Positions 6,902-15,051 of a stretch of 64,000 nucleotides of DNA are shown in pieces. The position numbers and the translations under genes were made by a program. The stretch's first letter is position 1; the number at the start of each line of letters is the position of its first letter. The stretch covers positions 1 to 64,000 of the forward strand of contig JBEKMN010000010.1 in the NCBI GenBank assembly GCA_050008495.1, written 5' to 3'. This DNA comes from CAVROP01 sp050008495. GTDB lineage: Bacteria; Acidobacteriota; Terriglobia; UBA7540. Under the pieces are notes generated by a model. The model did no database searches. It saw nothing but the letters and a program-made list of their open reading frames with translations, and had not been told where the DNA came from.

Positions 6902-8248
6902 CTATAGACCAATATCCCCCAGCGCTTTTTCCATGTCATCAAAGGCGGATTTCGACACTTCACAGGGCAAGAGGTCGGTGGAAAGCCGGGCGTAAACATG
7001 GTCACCGGCCTTTGAAATCTCCAGCATCTCCGTCTGGTTCTTGTCACCGAACCGCACGTTGAACTGATAGGCCGGTTTGTGAAGCCCCAATGTCGCCAGG
7101 TCAGAACTCCTGGGAAACGTGGTGGCACGAAGATCCCGCAGGCGGGAGAGCAAGGTGTCCATTTTGGCGGACGGGACGGTCTTCGACCCACCCTCCGTCT
7201 GCTTCCACTGATTGTCTTTTTGCTGCTCGAAGACGCTGTGGCCCTTGGGAGAAGTGATCTCGAGGTGTTTCACGTCGAAGCTCGAGAAGGAGAAAAGATC
7301 TTTAGCGCGAAAGTCGGAGGGATCCTTCTGGAAGTCGGTCAGGAAGGAGGAATTGAGAGTGAAAACAGGCGGGAGCGCGGAGTTCACGGCGAAGTAACGA
7401 TCGCCCTCCTTGTCTTTCTTGCCGAGCAACAAGGTTTGCGCGCCACTGGGCCCCGTCAACTCGAGCCGCAGCTCCGGCGAGCTCAACCCATACGTTGCCT
7501 GGCTCTTCTTATCCTCGGCGGCGATGGATTGCAAGGAGAGGCCGCGCAATTGGTTGAGGAGGCCGTCCACCGCGAATTTGTCGGCGCGCACCGAGGGCGG
7601 CAGAACCAGGTCCCAGACCCCTTCGGGATTCTTTTCCAGCGTGTACTTCTTCCCTTTGGAATCCACTTCCATCTTGCGAAGCTGGTCCGCCTCGATCGTC
7701 AGGGCGCGCCGGTCGCGGAGATCGAAGAGAGTCTTTTCGAGATTGGATTTCAAGTAGCTCGCCACGGTGACCACGCGGGGATTGCCCGCCACCTGCGCGT
7801 ACAGTCCGCTGCTGGTGGGAGTATCGTCGCCGAGCAGCAGGGTGAATTTGGGCGGGTTGGTGTCCGTCGCGACTTCCACGGAGTAGGTGGGAGGATCGAG
7901 GCCGAATTGCTTCACATCGGTAGCGTGCGGCTCAACCACCTCATCCACCGTTGCCGTGGTCAGGTTATTCAGCACCGTCGAGAGCGTGCCCTGGTCGGCG
8001 GAAAGCTTCTTGGGTTCGACGATCGCCCAGGTGCCTCCCGCGTGTTCGCAGGCCACCGCATCGCCCGAGCGAGGATGGAAGGTAATGGCCGTGATGTGCT
8101 TGCTGTCCAGGGTGAAGAGTTTCTCGTCTTTGGAAGGTTCGACCTTCGACGCTTGGCGGCTCTGGCGCCGGTTGTAGTAAGTGAAGGCTCCCCAGAGTGC
8201 CCCAAGAATCACCAGTGCGACCAGAGTGTTGATATATTTCTTTCTCAT
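6902..8248 (-). CDS. DUF4340 domain protein of the GldG-type ABC cluster
   Basis: 448 aa. An N-terminal transmembrane helix (about residues 7-22, NTLVALVILGALWGAF) anchors repeated DUF4340-type beta domains (for example LFTLDSKHITAITFHPRSG near 45, a second unit near 180 and a third near 320), each pairing a short beta stretch with a K-x-[TS]-x-E pattern. The start is set by an ATGA overlap with the upstream gldG-like gene (ATG 8248-8246, TGA 8247-8245); an in-frame ATG 15 bases earlier is less likely. Family knowledge: DUF4340 proteins sit beside GldA/permease/GldG genes in many soil bacteria and are thought to be the extracytoplasmic part of that transporter. Confidence 0.85.
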   Translation of the reverse strand: MRKKYINTLVALVILGALWGAFTYYNRRQSRQASKVEPSKDEKLFTLDSKHITAITFHPRSGDAVACEHAGGTWAIVEPKKLSADQGTLSTVLNNLTTATVDEVVEPHATDVKQFGLDPPTYSVEVATDTNPPKFTLLLGDDTPTSSGLYAQVAGNPRVVTVASYLKSNLEKTLFDLRDRRALTIEADQLRKMEVDSKGKKYTLEKNPEGVWDLVLPPSVRADKFAVDGLLNQLRGLSLQSIAAEDKKSQATYGLSSPELRLELTGPSGAQTLLLGKKDKEGDRYFAVNSALPPVFTLNSSFLTDFQKDPSDFRAKDLFSFSSFDVKHLEITSPKGHSVFEQQKDNQWKQTEGGSKTVPSAKMDTLLSRLRDLRATTFPRSSDLATLGLHKPAYQFNVRFGDKNQTEMLEISKAGDHVYARLSTDLLPCEVSKSAFDDMEKALGDIGL

Positions 8249-9621
8249 CGACGTTCCCACCAAACCAGAGTACCTGCCAGCACGATCAGGAGCGGCAATC
8301 CAATGACGCCCAGCCAGAGGAGCTTGCCCATTTGCGCGGCGTTCAGCATCAGGTGCTGAGACTCGGGCGGTTTGGGCCGAACGGAAATCAGGTCTACATC
8401 CGCCGACAGCCAGTCGATCATGTTCATAAACAGGTCGCGATTGGACTGAAATCCCAGAAAAGCATTGGCGGCCAGCAAGGAAGTGCCCATCGCGATGAAT
8501 CGGCCCTCGTTCTTTTTCTCGCCCTCCCCGCTTAGCGTGCCGGAGAGCGCCACAGTCAAAGGACCCTTAATGTCCTTTCCCGCCCGGAACGAAACCTGGT
8601 GCATATTGGGATTGAAATCCGCCACGCCAAAGCTTGCATCGGAAGTGTCACAGAGGGACGAATCGCTCACCCCTGCTTTGACATCCTTGCCGATGGCGAA
8701 AGAGCGCGAGTAAGGAAACAACGAAGCGCGGCCAGAAAGCGGTTGCGTGATCGGGCTGGAGCCGTACTTGAGAATGAGCGGCATGGTGGGCTCCGTCCCG
8801 AAAATCTGCGCCACCGGATTTTCGTCGATCACCAGGTCGTTCCGGACCGTCACGTTCCAGTCCGCCAAAAGCTTGGACAGTTCCGGGAACTGCACGCCCG
8901 GGTCGAGCAGGAACATGGCCCTGCCCCCTCCGGTTACATATTTGCGTATGGTGTCAACTTCCTGAGGAAGATAATCATTCTTGGGCCCGGCCACGACCAC
9001 CATCGAACAGTCGGAAGGAATCTCCATCTTCTGCAACAGGGTGATGGATTTGGTCTGGAAGTTCTCGTTCTCGAATTCCTTCTTGATTTTCGAATAACCG
9101 ACGCGCTCACTGTTGTCAAGTTCGTGTTCGCCGTGTCCACCGATGAAGCAGGCGGTCCGCTGTCCCTTGAACAACCGGATCACGGCGTTGCTGATCGCTT
9201 CCTCCGAGTCGCTCTGGGCCTCGAAGTGGCGGCCACCCGCAGCCACCACGATCGTTCCATAGCTGCGCACGCCGTATTCCTTGGCGAGGGAAGGTTGCCG
9301 GTCCACATCCACGTAGCGCACCGTGACTCGGTGCGAGGCCGAAGTGAACATGTTCAGCAAGTCGCGCCGTTCCCCGAAGCTGCGCTCCCGGTCGAAGACG
9401 TAAATCGTTACATCCTGGTTCAAGTCCTTCAGCAGCTTCGCGGTCTGCGGCGACAAGCTGTATTTCTTGTTCGGTGTCAGGTCCCAACTGTGATCGTGAT
9501 TGGTCACAAACCAGTTGGCAACGGCAAGGATGGCGATAACGATCACCGTGTAGACGGCAAAGTTCGCCCCTTCCAGGATCTTCCGCCCGCTGCGTCCTGT
9601 GATCTGATCTTTGAGAGCCAT
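8245..9621 (-). CDS. GldG-family ABC transporter auxiliary (extracytoplasmic) protein
   Basis: 458 aa with one TM helix near the N-terminus (about 24-42, VYTVIVIAILAVANWFV), a long periplasmic domain of the ABC_transp_aux type (VTIYVFDRER ..., ACFIGGHGEHELD, MVVVAGPKNDYLP, GGGRAMFLLDPGV) and a C-terminal TM helix followed by WWERR. This is the typical plan of GldG. The stop overlaps the DUF4340 gene by 4 bases and the start lies 2 bases after the permease stop, so ATPase, permease, GldG and DUF4340 form one operon. The exported substrate is unknown; in Bacteroidetes GldFG support gliding motility, but other Gld motors are not seen here. Confidence 0.88.
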   Translation of the reverse strand: MALKDQITGRSGRKILEGANFAVYTVIVIAILAVANWFVTNHDHSWDLTPNKKYSLSPQTAKLLKDLNQDVTIYVFDRERSFGERRDLLNMFTSASHRVTVRYVDVDRQPSLAKEYGVRSYGTIVVAAGGRHFEAQSDSEEAISNAVIRLFKGQRTACFIGGHGEHELDNSERVGYSKIKKEFENENFQTKSITLLQKMEIPSDCSMVVVAGPKNDYLPQEVDTIRKYVTGGGRAMFLLDPGVQFPELSKLLADWNVTVRNDLVIDENPVAQIFGTEPTMPLILKYGSSPITQPLSGRASLFPYSRSFAIGKDVKAGVSDSSLCDTSDASFGVADFNPNMHQVSFRAGKDIKGPLTVALSGTLSGEGEKKNEGRFIAMGTSLLAANAFLGFQSNRDLFMNMIDWLSADVDLISVRPKPPESQHLMLNAAQMGKLLWLGVIGLPLLIVLAGTLVWWERR

Positions 9622-9623
9622 GG

Positions 9624-10400
9624 TTACGGCCTCCCTTTCAGGGCATCGACGGAACGGGCGGTCATGAAGATTCCAAAAATGATCACGGAAAGGTAATAAG
9701 TCAAGTCGCCCAGATTGATAACGCCCTTCGAGAAATTGTCAAAATGTGTGGTGAGCGCCAGATAACCCATGACGCGGCCCATCGGGCCGGTCGAGTAAGC
9801 CGTGACCCAATCGAGCAAAAAGAGCAGCAGGAAAACCGCCAGTCCGACGGCCCCGGCGATGATCTGGTTTTTCGTAAAGGTCGAGAACCACATGCCCAGC
9901 GCCAGCAAGCCGGCTCCGTAAAGCAGAAATCCCAGCGCGCCGGCAATCAGCGGCTTGGCGTTCGGGTTGCCGTAAATGAACAGCACGCTGAAATAAAGGA
10001 AAGTGATGGCTTCCAGCACGGCGAAGAGAGCCAGTGCCCCGAGGAACTTCCCCAGGATAATTTCCATGTCGGTGAGCGGGGAGGTGAGCAGCAATTCGAT
10101 CGTGCCCGACCGTTTCTCCTCGGCGTACAGCCGCATGGTGATGAGCGGTATCAAGAACAGCAGCACCACCGTCATCACACCCGCCAGGATGGGACGAATG
10201 ATGTTTTCGTTAAGGCTCATGGGCGGCGCGCCCATGCCTCCCATCGACTCCATGCGAAACGTCTGAACCATGAAGAACGCCGTGGAGCTATAAAAAACAT
10301 AGCCGCAGATCAGCGCGTACACGGTCATGACGAGGTAAGCAATGGGCGAGTGGAAATAAGCTCGCAGTTCCTTGCCGGCAACGGCTAGCATGTTGCGCAT
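9624..10400 (-). CDS. ABC-2 type transporter permease
   Basis: 258 aa with six hydrophobic segments and the conserved ABC-2 segment RLYAEEKRSGTIELLLTSPL followed by TDMEIILGKFLGAL, diagnostic for GldF/NosY-like permeases. It lies between the ATPase gene (upstream) and the GldG-like gene (downstream) on the same strand, so it is the membrane channel of this exporter. The 149-base gap to the ATPase gene contains the word-repeat element at 10433-10566. Confidence 0.92.
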   Translation of the reverse strand: MRNMLAVAGKELRAYFHSPIAYLVMTVYALICGYVFYSSTAFFMVQTFRMESMGGMGAPPMSLNENIIRPILAGVMTVVLLFLIPLITMRLYAEEKRSGTIELLLTSPLTDMEIILGKFLGALALFAVLEAITFLYFSVLFIYGNPNAKPLIAGALGFLLYGAGLLALGMWFSTFTKNQIIAGAVGLAVFLLLFLLDWVTAYSTGPMGRVMGYLALTTHFDNFSKGVINLGDLTYYLSVIIFGIFMTARSVDALKGRP

Positions 10401-10432
10401 CTCAAATGATCCTTTCCAAGTTCGATTGTTCT

Positions 10433-10566
10433 TTGTCCGTCGTCAGTTGTCCCTGGTCCGTTGCCCGTCCGAATCGGCCCCGTCTGTCATTCCTCGCTTC
10501 GCTCGGAATGACACCGACAACCCATGGACAAGTGACAACGGACAACGGACTACTGACTACTGACAG
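10433..10566. repeat. Word-repeat element (GTCCGTTGTC type) with palindromic core
   Basis: The left arm is a quasi-tandem array of GTCCGTCGTC, GTTGTC, GGTCCGTTGC; the right arm is the inverse (GACAACGGACAACGG, CTACTGAC). The core holds a second repeat, GTCATTCCTCGCTTCGC and its complement GGAATGAC. The right arm reaches into the 3' end of the ABC ATPase gene and contains its stop codon TAG (10552-10550). Confidence 0.8.
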
Positions 10567-11512
10567 TTGGCTCTTCGCTCAAATCCTTCGTCGTTAATTT
10601 CAAGAAGATGTCTTCCAGGCTCAGCCCGCTGCCTTTCAGTTCAAAAAGCTTCCAGCCGGATTCCACCACGGCTCGCGCCAACTCCGCGCGTACTTCCTTG
10701 CCTTTCTCCGCGTGCACCTCGTAGGTCATGCGTCCTTCAGCAGCGTCGTGCGGTTCCACCAGAGTCACTCCTGCGACGCGTTGCAGTTTTTCTGTGACTT
10801 CCGCCGCTGCACCCTCGATGTTGAGCAGGATGGTCTCAAACCCCTGCAGGCGGCGCGTAAGTTCGTCCGGAGTTCCCACCGCCACAATCTTGCCGGCATT
10901 GATCACCACCACGCGCTGGCAGGTCTTCGAAACCTCGGGCAGGATGTGGGTGCTGAGGATCACCGTGTGCTGGCCCGCCAGGCCCTTGATGAGTTGGCGC
11001 GTCTCGATGATCTGCTTGGGATCGAGGCCCGCGGTGGGCTCGTCGAGAACCAGCACTTCAGGGTTGTGGATCAACGCCTGGGCCAAGCCCACGCGCTGCC
11101 GGTACCCTTTCGAGAGCTTGCCGATCTGCCGGTGGCTCACGTCGGCAATCGCGCATTTCCCCAGAATTTCGTCCAACCGGGGTTTTAGCTCGCGGCGCGA
11201 TATACCTTTGATCCGCCCCACAAAAGCGAGGTACTCGGTCACGGTCATGTCCGGATAAACGGGAGGGGCTTCCGGCATGTATCCCGTGCGGCGCTTGGCC
11301 TCCAGCGGTTCTTCCGCCACATCGAATCCGGCCACGCGCACCCGCCCCGCGCTGGGCGGCAGGTAGCCTGTAATCACGCGCATAGTGGTTGTTTTCCCCG
11401 CCCCGTTCGGTCCCAGAAAGCCCAGAACTTCACCCTTCTGAGCCTGGAAAGTCACGTCGGAGACGGCCAGGGTCGGCCCGTAACGCTTCGTCAGATTTTC
11501 GACTTCAATCAT
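10550..11512 (-). CDS. ABC transporter ATP-binding protein (GldA/NosF-like)
   Basis: 320 aa ATPase. Walker A GPNGAGKTT (residues about 34-42), signature LSKGYRQRVGLAQAL, Walker B VLVLDEPTAGLDP, and a C-terminal extension of about 90 residues typical of ABC-2 exporters. The ATG at 11512 (MIEVENLTKRYG) is chosen over the longer open frame to 11683 because it matches the family start and is preceded by GGAAT-type purines. It drives the permease at 9624 and the GldG/DUF4340 proteins. The last codons (TVSSQ) and the stop are encoded by a GTCAGTAGTCAGTAGTCCG word array, so the extreme C-terminus may be repeat-derived. Confidence 0.92.
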   Translation of the reverse strand: MIEVENLTKRYGPTLAVSDVTFQAQKGEVLGFLGPNGAGKTTTMRVITGYLPPSAGRVRVAGFDVAEEPLEAKRRTGYMPEAPPVYPDMTVTEYLAFVGRIKGISRRELKPRLDEILGKCAIADVSHRQIGKLSKGYRQRVGLAQALIHNPEVLVLDEPTAGLDPKQIIETRQLIKGLAGQHTVILSTHILPEVSKTCQRVVVINAGKIVAVGTPDELTRRLQGFETILLNIEGAAAEVTEKLQRVAGVTLVEPHDAAEGRMTYEVHAEKGKEVRAELARAVVESGWKLFELKGSGLSLEDIFLKLTTKDLSEEPTVSSQ

Positions 11513-11806
11513 GGGAATTCCTTCCTGAAGTAGGGATGGCGCTGCGGCCCCCCTTTGCCGGAGCCCGCTCCAGCCATTCCATAGGCATAAGCTGAACCCT
11601 TCAATATATAACGAATATTGAAAATCGCACAAGGTTGCCGGTCGTGGCTGAACTCTGAAGTGGTTTGTGAAAACAGTTTGCAATCTTCATTTGATACCGA
11701 GTTTTCACACCGAATTATGCAACGGCATTACGTATATTTTTTAGTATACTGGGAAGCGGCCCCGAATGCGGGAGATATGAAACAGGCACGGCGGGCGGAG
11801 GCGCGT

Positions 11807-12157
11807 ATGACGCCGCAAGAGATGGAACGAACCATGGAGTTCATCGTCGAGCAACAGGCTCAGTTTGCGGTTCGCATTGACAAGCTTCTCGAATCGGCCG
11901 AGAAGTTCGAGCGTTCGCAGCACGAACTACAGCAAGCAGATGCCAGGTTGCACGAGAACCAGGCTAGGCTGTACGAGAACCAGGCCACCTTGACCGCCTC
12001 CCTACTGCGCGTGGCCGAAATTGTGGAGGACTTGGCAGAAGCCCAGAAGAAGACCGAATCGCGTCTCCAGCAGACCGACGAACGCCTCAACGTGCTGATT
12101 AACGTGGTCGAAAAACACATCGCTGGCCACGACCATGGCGGGCACCCTCCGCAATAA
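11807..12157 (+). CDS. Coiled-coil protein of unknown function, 117 aa
   Basis: Nearly the whole protein is a predicted coiled coil: MTPQEMERTMEFIVEQQAQF, then a tandem HENQARLYENQATL unit and AEIVEDLAEAQKKTESRLQQ. The tail is HDHGGHPPQ, His-rich. No signal peptide or TM. The ATG at 11807 has GGAGG 5 bases upstream and is preferred over the in-frame ATG at 11777. I believe a family starting MTPQEMERTMEF is frequent in Acidobacteriota, but its role is not known. It stands alone, divergent from the ABC operon. Confidence 0.7.
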   Translation: MTPQEMERTMEFIVEQQAQFAVRIDKLLESAEKFERSQHELQQADARLHENQARLYENQATLTASLLRVAEIVEDLAEAQKKTESRLQQTDERLNVLINVVEKHIAGHDHGGHPPQ

Positions 12158-12169
12158 TCGATTTTCTTG

Positions 12170-12300
12170 CCATTCCGAGGAGCCGTAGGTTACGAGGAAT
12201 CTCCCGTCACCTCGAAAAGACTCAGAGCGAGATTCCTTCACTTCGTTCAGGACAGGCTCTTCGCTTCGCTCAGGATGACAGCGAAGCGCTCGGAATGACA
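12170..12300. repeat. GTCATTCCGAGCGAAGC-type repeat cluster
   Basis: Several copies in both orientations: CATTCCGAGG, GAGGAATCTCCC, then GAGATTCC, CTTCGCTTCGCTCAGGATG and GCGAAGCGCTCGGAATGAC. Related copies lie at 10484-10514, 20737-20770, 27279-27384, 35311-35404 and 38002-38083. Confidence 0.75.
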
Positions 12301-12369
12301 GCGTGAATGAAGTTCTCGCACAGACTCTACCGCCTTAAATAATCTAATCTGACCATAGGAGGCTTCGCG

Positions 12370-13011
12370 ATGAAACTGATGAACCTCGATTTCAGCCGCA
12401 TTGCGCATGATACGTTTCGCATCCAAGGCTCGAAGGTTATCTATACCGATCCCTTCAAGGTGACGAAAGGGGATGAGGCTGATATCGTTTTGATAAGCCA
12501 CGAGCATTTCGACCACCTCAGTCTGGAAGACCTTCAAAAGGTGACCTCCGCCAAAACAACTCTTGTGGCCAGCTTAAGTTGCAAAGGTGGACTGAAGCAA
12601 GTGAAGGCGAAGGAAACGAAATTTCTCGAACCGGGAGGAAAGGTCAGCGTCGATAAGGTCGAAATCGAAGCTGTTCCCGCTTACAACCTGAACAAGTTCC
12701 GCGAGCCGGGAAAGCCATTCCACCCCAAAGACGACAAGAAGCTGGGATTCATAATCACGATGGACGGGACGCGCGTCTATTTCGCCGGCGATACCGACTT
12801 CATACCGGAGATGAAATCCATTCAGTGTGATATTGCACTTCTCCCAGTCTCCGGCACCTATGTGATGACGGCAGAGGAAGCGGCCGAGGCGGCCAAGGCG
12901 CTCAAGCCAAAAATCGCCGTCCCCATGCATTACGCCGCGATCGTGGGCAGCGACGCTGATGCCCAGCGATTCAAATCTCTGGTGAAGAACTGCCAGGTGG
13001 AGATTATTTAA
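12370..13011 (+). CDS. Metallo-beta-lactamase-fold metal-dependent hydrolase (UPF0173/YtkL-like)
   Basis: 213 aa soluble MBL-fold hydrolase. The zinc motif is LISHEHFDHL (residues about 42-51), followed by FAGDTDF (Asp ligand) and PMHYAAI (His near the C-terminus). The length and the compact N-terminus match the YtkL/UPF0173 group. A good Shine-Dalgarno sequence, AGGAGG, lies 9 bases before the ATG. The substrate is unknown. It is monocistronic between two repeat clusters. Confidence 0.88.
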   Translation: MKLMNLDFSRIAHDTFRIQGSKVIYTDPFKVTKGDEADIVLISHEHFDHLSLEDLQKVTSAKTTLVASLSCKGGLKQVKAKETKFLEPGGKVSVDKVEIEAVPAYNLNKFREPGKPFHPKDDKKLGFIITMDGTRVYFAGDTDFIPEMKSIQCDIALLPVSGTYVMTAEEAAEAAKALKPKIAVPMHYAAIVGSDADAQRFKSLVKNCQVEII

Positions 13012-13046
13012 CCCGAGTTCCGAAGTTGCGAGGCTCCAAGGGAAGA

Positions 13047-13190
13047 ACCCCTCACCCGGCTCGCTACTCTCGCCACCCTCTCCCCAAGGGAGAGGGCCAT
13101 CAACGACGATTGTTTTTAGCCCCCTCCCGTAGGGAGAGGGTGCCCCGATCCGGCGCATTCATCAGCCGGAGCGGGACGGGTGAGGGGTTT
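13047..13190. repeat. Palindromic repeat with CCCTCTCCC hairpins
   Basis: ACCCCTCACCC at the left end is matched by GGGTGAGGGGT at the right end. Inside are two hairpins built from CCCTCTCCC and GGGAGAGGG. A related CCCTCTCCC hairpin is at 21449-21468. It lies between two convergent genes and could terminate both. Confidence 0.7.
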
Positions 13191-13211
13191 CTTTCTATCT
13201 TCCCAGTCAAC

Positions 13212-14237
13212 CTATGGTTTTTCCGCCGCCCAGGCAAGTCCATCGGCATCCGGCCCCGCAGCAATCAACTTATCCACGGCCCACGTTTTCAAATTGACCA
13301 CCGCAATCTTCCCGGCGGCCTGGCAGGACACGTAAGCCACCTCTCCGTCGGGTCTCACCAGGATTTCCTGAGGCATCTTGCCCACCGCAACGGTTCTGGC
13401 AATTTTCATCGTCTCTATATCGAGCACGCCGATTTTGTTGGCATCTGGAAGTGTGATCAAAAGCCAGCGTCCATCCGGCGTTGCAGCCGTCCCGTAAGCC
13501 ACGGTGGGAAGGCTCACCCATGTCTTTAGCGTGTTTGTTGAGGTGTCAATCACTGCCAGGCGGGGTGCGGTCTGGTCCGCGGTGAAAGCCCAGCGGTCGT
13601 CGGGGGACAGCGCAATCCGCTGAGTCTGGGACGAGATGGGAATAATGGCCAGGGTTTTCTTGGCCACCAGGTCAATGGCGGAAACCGTTCCCGGTCCCAC
13701 ATTGGCCGTGTAGCCGCGTTGTCCGTCCTGCGTAATGGCCAACATGTGCGATTCGCGCTGCCCGGTGGGAATGGAGGAAACGATTCGCAGGCTCTTCGGG
13801 TCGATGACGGTTATGGAATTGGCAAGCTCCGTGGTGATGTAAAGCAGGCCGTTCTTGGGACCGAAGACCGCGCAGTGCGGACGCAGTGGCTTGTCGAAGT
13901 CCAGCGTCCTAACCACGCGACGACTGGCGAGGTCGATCACGGCCATGGTGCGGCCGTCCGTGCCGGGCCTGCCCACGCCGGAATTGCCGTAAATCGGGAC
14001 ATAAGCCGTCCGCCCATCGGGCGAGGCAACAACTTCATGGCCGGTGATTCCTCCTTCCGGAACTTCCGCCACTTCTCGGCCTCCCTCTGGATCGATAATC
14101 CCCAGCGTTTGATTGCCTTTGTTGGCCACCAAGAGAAGGCCGCGAGAGGGCGGCGTTTCAGTTTCCGATGAAACCAGCAACGGCGCCAGGAGACCAATGC
14201 AAACCACGCCGAGCACCTTCAAAACAGGCCATCCCAT
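13212..14237 (-). CDS. Secreted YVTN-type beta-propeller protein
   Basis: 341 aa with a signal peptide (VLKVLGVVCIGLLAPLLVSS) and about seven YVTN/YncE-like blades, each with a pattern such as VIDLASRRVVRTL, ITVIDPKSLRIVSSIPTG, GVLDIETMKIARTVAVGKMP and VAYVSC. Such propellers are exported and bind proteins or small ligands; no catalytic motif is seen. Monocistronic and convergent with the MBL-fold gene. Confidence 0.85.
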   Translation of the reverse strand: MGWPVLKVLGVVCIGLLAPLLVSSETETPPSRGLLLVANKGNQTLGIIDPEGGREVAEVPEGGITGHEVVASPDGRTAYVPIYGNSGVGRPGTDGRTMAVIDLASRRVVRTLDFDKPLRPHCAVFGPKNGLLYITTELANSITVIDPKSLRIVSSIPTGQRESHMLAITQDGQRGYTANVGPGTVSAIDLVAKKTLAIIPISSQTQRIALSPDDRWAFTADQTAPRLAVIDTSTNTLKTWVSLPTVAYGTAATPDGRWLLITLPDANKIGVLDIETMKIARTVAVGKMPQEILVRPDGEVAYVSCQAAGKIAVVNLKTWAVDKLIAAGPDADGLAWAAEKP

Positions 14238-14357
14238 AGCACCCTCCAGCTCTTAGAATTACTCTCAGAATACTCTCAAGCCCTACCCCTATCGTACCAT
14301 ACCTGGCTGTTGGACCTGCTGCTTTAGCTGCTGCACCAATCGAGGCCATGACTTCGT

Positions 14358-14387
14358 TTGTCGTCTGCTCGGTAAAGCGGGTATACT
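14358..14387 (+). promoter_or_regulatory. Promoter of the solitary hicB-like gene (leaderless)
   Basis: TTGTCG (14358-14363), 18 bases, then TATACT (14382-14387). The ATG at 14394 follows after 6 bases and there is no Shine-Dalgarno sequence, so transcription is predicted to begin at or next to the start codon. Confidence 0.6.
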
Positions 14388-14393
14388 TTGGTC

Positions 14394-14561
14394 ATGCAAC
14401 GCCTGACACTTCCGATTATTGTGGAAGGCGATGAAGACGGCTATTTCGTCGATTGCCCCCCGCTCCAGGGCTGTTACGGCCATGGGGCAACCTACGAAGA
14501 GGCAATCGCGAACATCAAAGACGCCATCCAGTTACACCTCGAAGATCGCTTGGCTCGGTAA
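14394..14561 (+). CDS. Solitary HicB-like antitoxin/RNase-H-fold protein, 55 aa
   Basis: Translation gives a 55-residue protein with the type II HicB pattern: a basic strand, VEGDEDGYFVDCPPLQGCYG, then ATYEEAIANIKDAIQLHLE. Family knowledge: HicB folds as a partial RNase-H domain and neutralises the mRNA interferase HicA. No hicA-like gene (a small double-stranded-RNA-binding fold with a conserved Gly-His) is seen in the flanking 200 bases on either strand, so it is a solitary copy. It lacks the C-terminal DNA-binding extension of longer HicB proteins, like the short UPF0150 type. It lies between divergently placed housekeeping-like genes. Confidence 0.8.
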   Translation: MQRLTLPIIVEGDEDGYFVDCPPLQGCYGHGATYEEAIANIKDAIQLHLEDRLAR

Positions 14562-14583
14562 ATTTCGAGCTTCACTCGAAAGG

Positions 14584-14934
14584 CTAAAGGTCCGTTCGGG
14601 AAGTTTGCCGGGCAAGATCGCACTGCGGGCACGAGCACAGGTTGCGCAGGTAATCGAAGGAATAAATTCCTGTGGAGTGGCCATCGTTCCAATAGATCTG
14701 GAGGGCGTAACGTCCGACCAGTTCCGCGCGCTCTGGCTTCAACGGCTTGACGCCGAGCATGGGCAGCAAGCTCGAAGGGCGGTCATGCGCCTCGCCTCCC
14801 TCGGTGCAAGTTGCGCATGGACAACGCTCGCGGAGGCTGCGGTACGAATACACGCTGGCATGACCGTCCGCCCAGAGGATAGAAAGCGTGTCGTTCCCGG
14901 CGTCGAGTTTGATTTTGGTTGGGAGGTGGGGCAT
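14584..14934 (-). CDS. DUF971 domain protein
   Basis: 116 aa from the ATG at 14934 (MPHLPTKIKLDAG). DUF971 / gamma-butyrobetaine-hydroxylase-N-like features are clear: LSILWADGHASVYSYRSLRE, two cysteine pairs CPCATC and CSCPQC, and LQIYWNDGHSTGIYSFDYLR. The cysteines suggest zinc or iron-sulfur binding. A longer frame to 14997 would translate a word repeat (TNDNGQRT) and is rejected. The adjacent, co-directional gene is the Fe-S carrier mrp; DUF971 genes are often next to or fused with mrp, suggesting a role in Fe-S protein assembly. Confidence 0.9.
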   Translation of the reverse strand: MPHLPTKIKLDAGNDTLSILWADGHASVYSYRSLRERCPCATCTEGGEAHDRPSSLLPMLGVKPLKPERAELVGRYALQIYWNDGHSTGIYSFDYLRNLCSCPQCDLARQTSRTDL

Positions 14935-14944
14935 AGGATAAAGA

Positions 14945-15043
14945 GTCCGTTGTCCGTTGTCGTTTGTCCGTTGCACCCATATGTCGGGGAGTCGCAACTA
15001 ACGACGGACGACTGACCACGGACAACGGACCACTGACGACTGA
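14945..15043. repeat. Word-repeat element (GTCCGTTGTC type)
   Basis: Left arm GTCCGTTGTCCGTTGTCG, a short core of about 35 bases, and a right arm of inverted words (GACGGACGACTGACC, ACGGACAACGGACC). It separates mrp from the DUF971 gene and starts 8 bases after the mrp stop codon. Same word class as 10433-10566 and 34168-34312. Confidence 0.8.
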
Positions 15044-15051
15044 CCTGCTGT

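Noticed and set aside
7079..8359. 426-aa open frame on the plus strand opposite the DUF4340 gene
   Set aside because: Arg/Glu/Gly-rich composition without any motif and spanning the ends of two real genes; a shadow frame.
8599..9696. 365-aa open frame on the plus strand opposite the gldG-like gene
   Set aside because: His/Arg-rich shadow without motif; the minus strand encodes a clear GldG-family protein.
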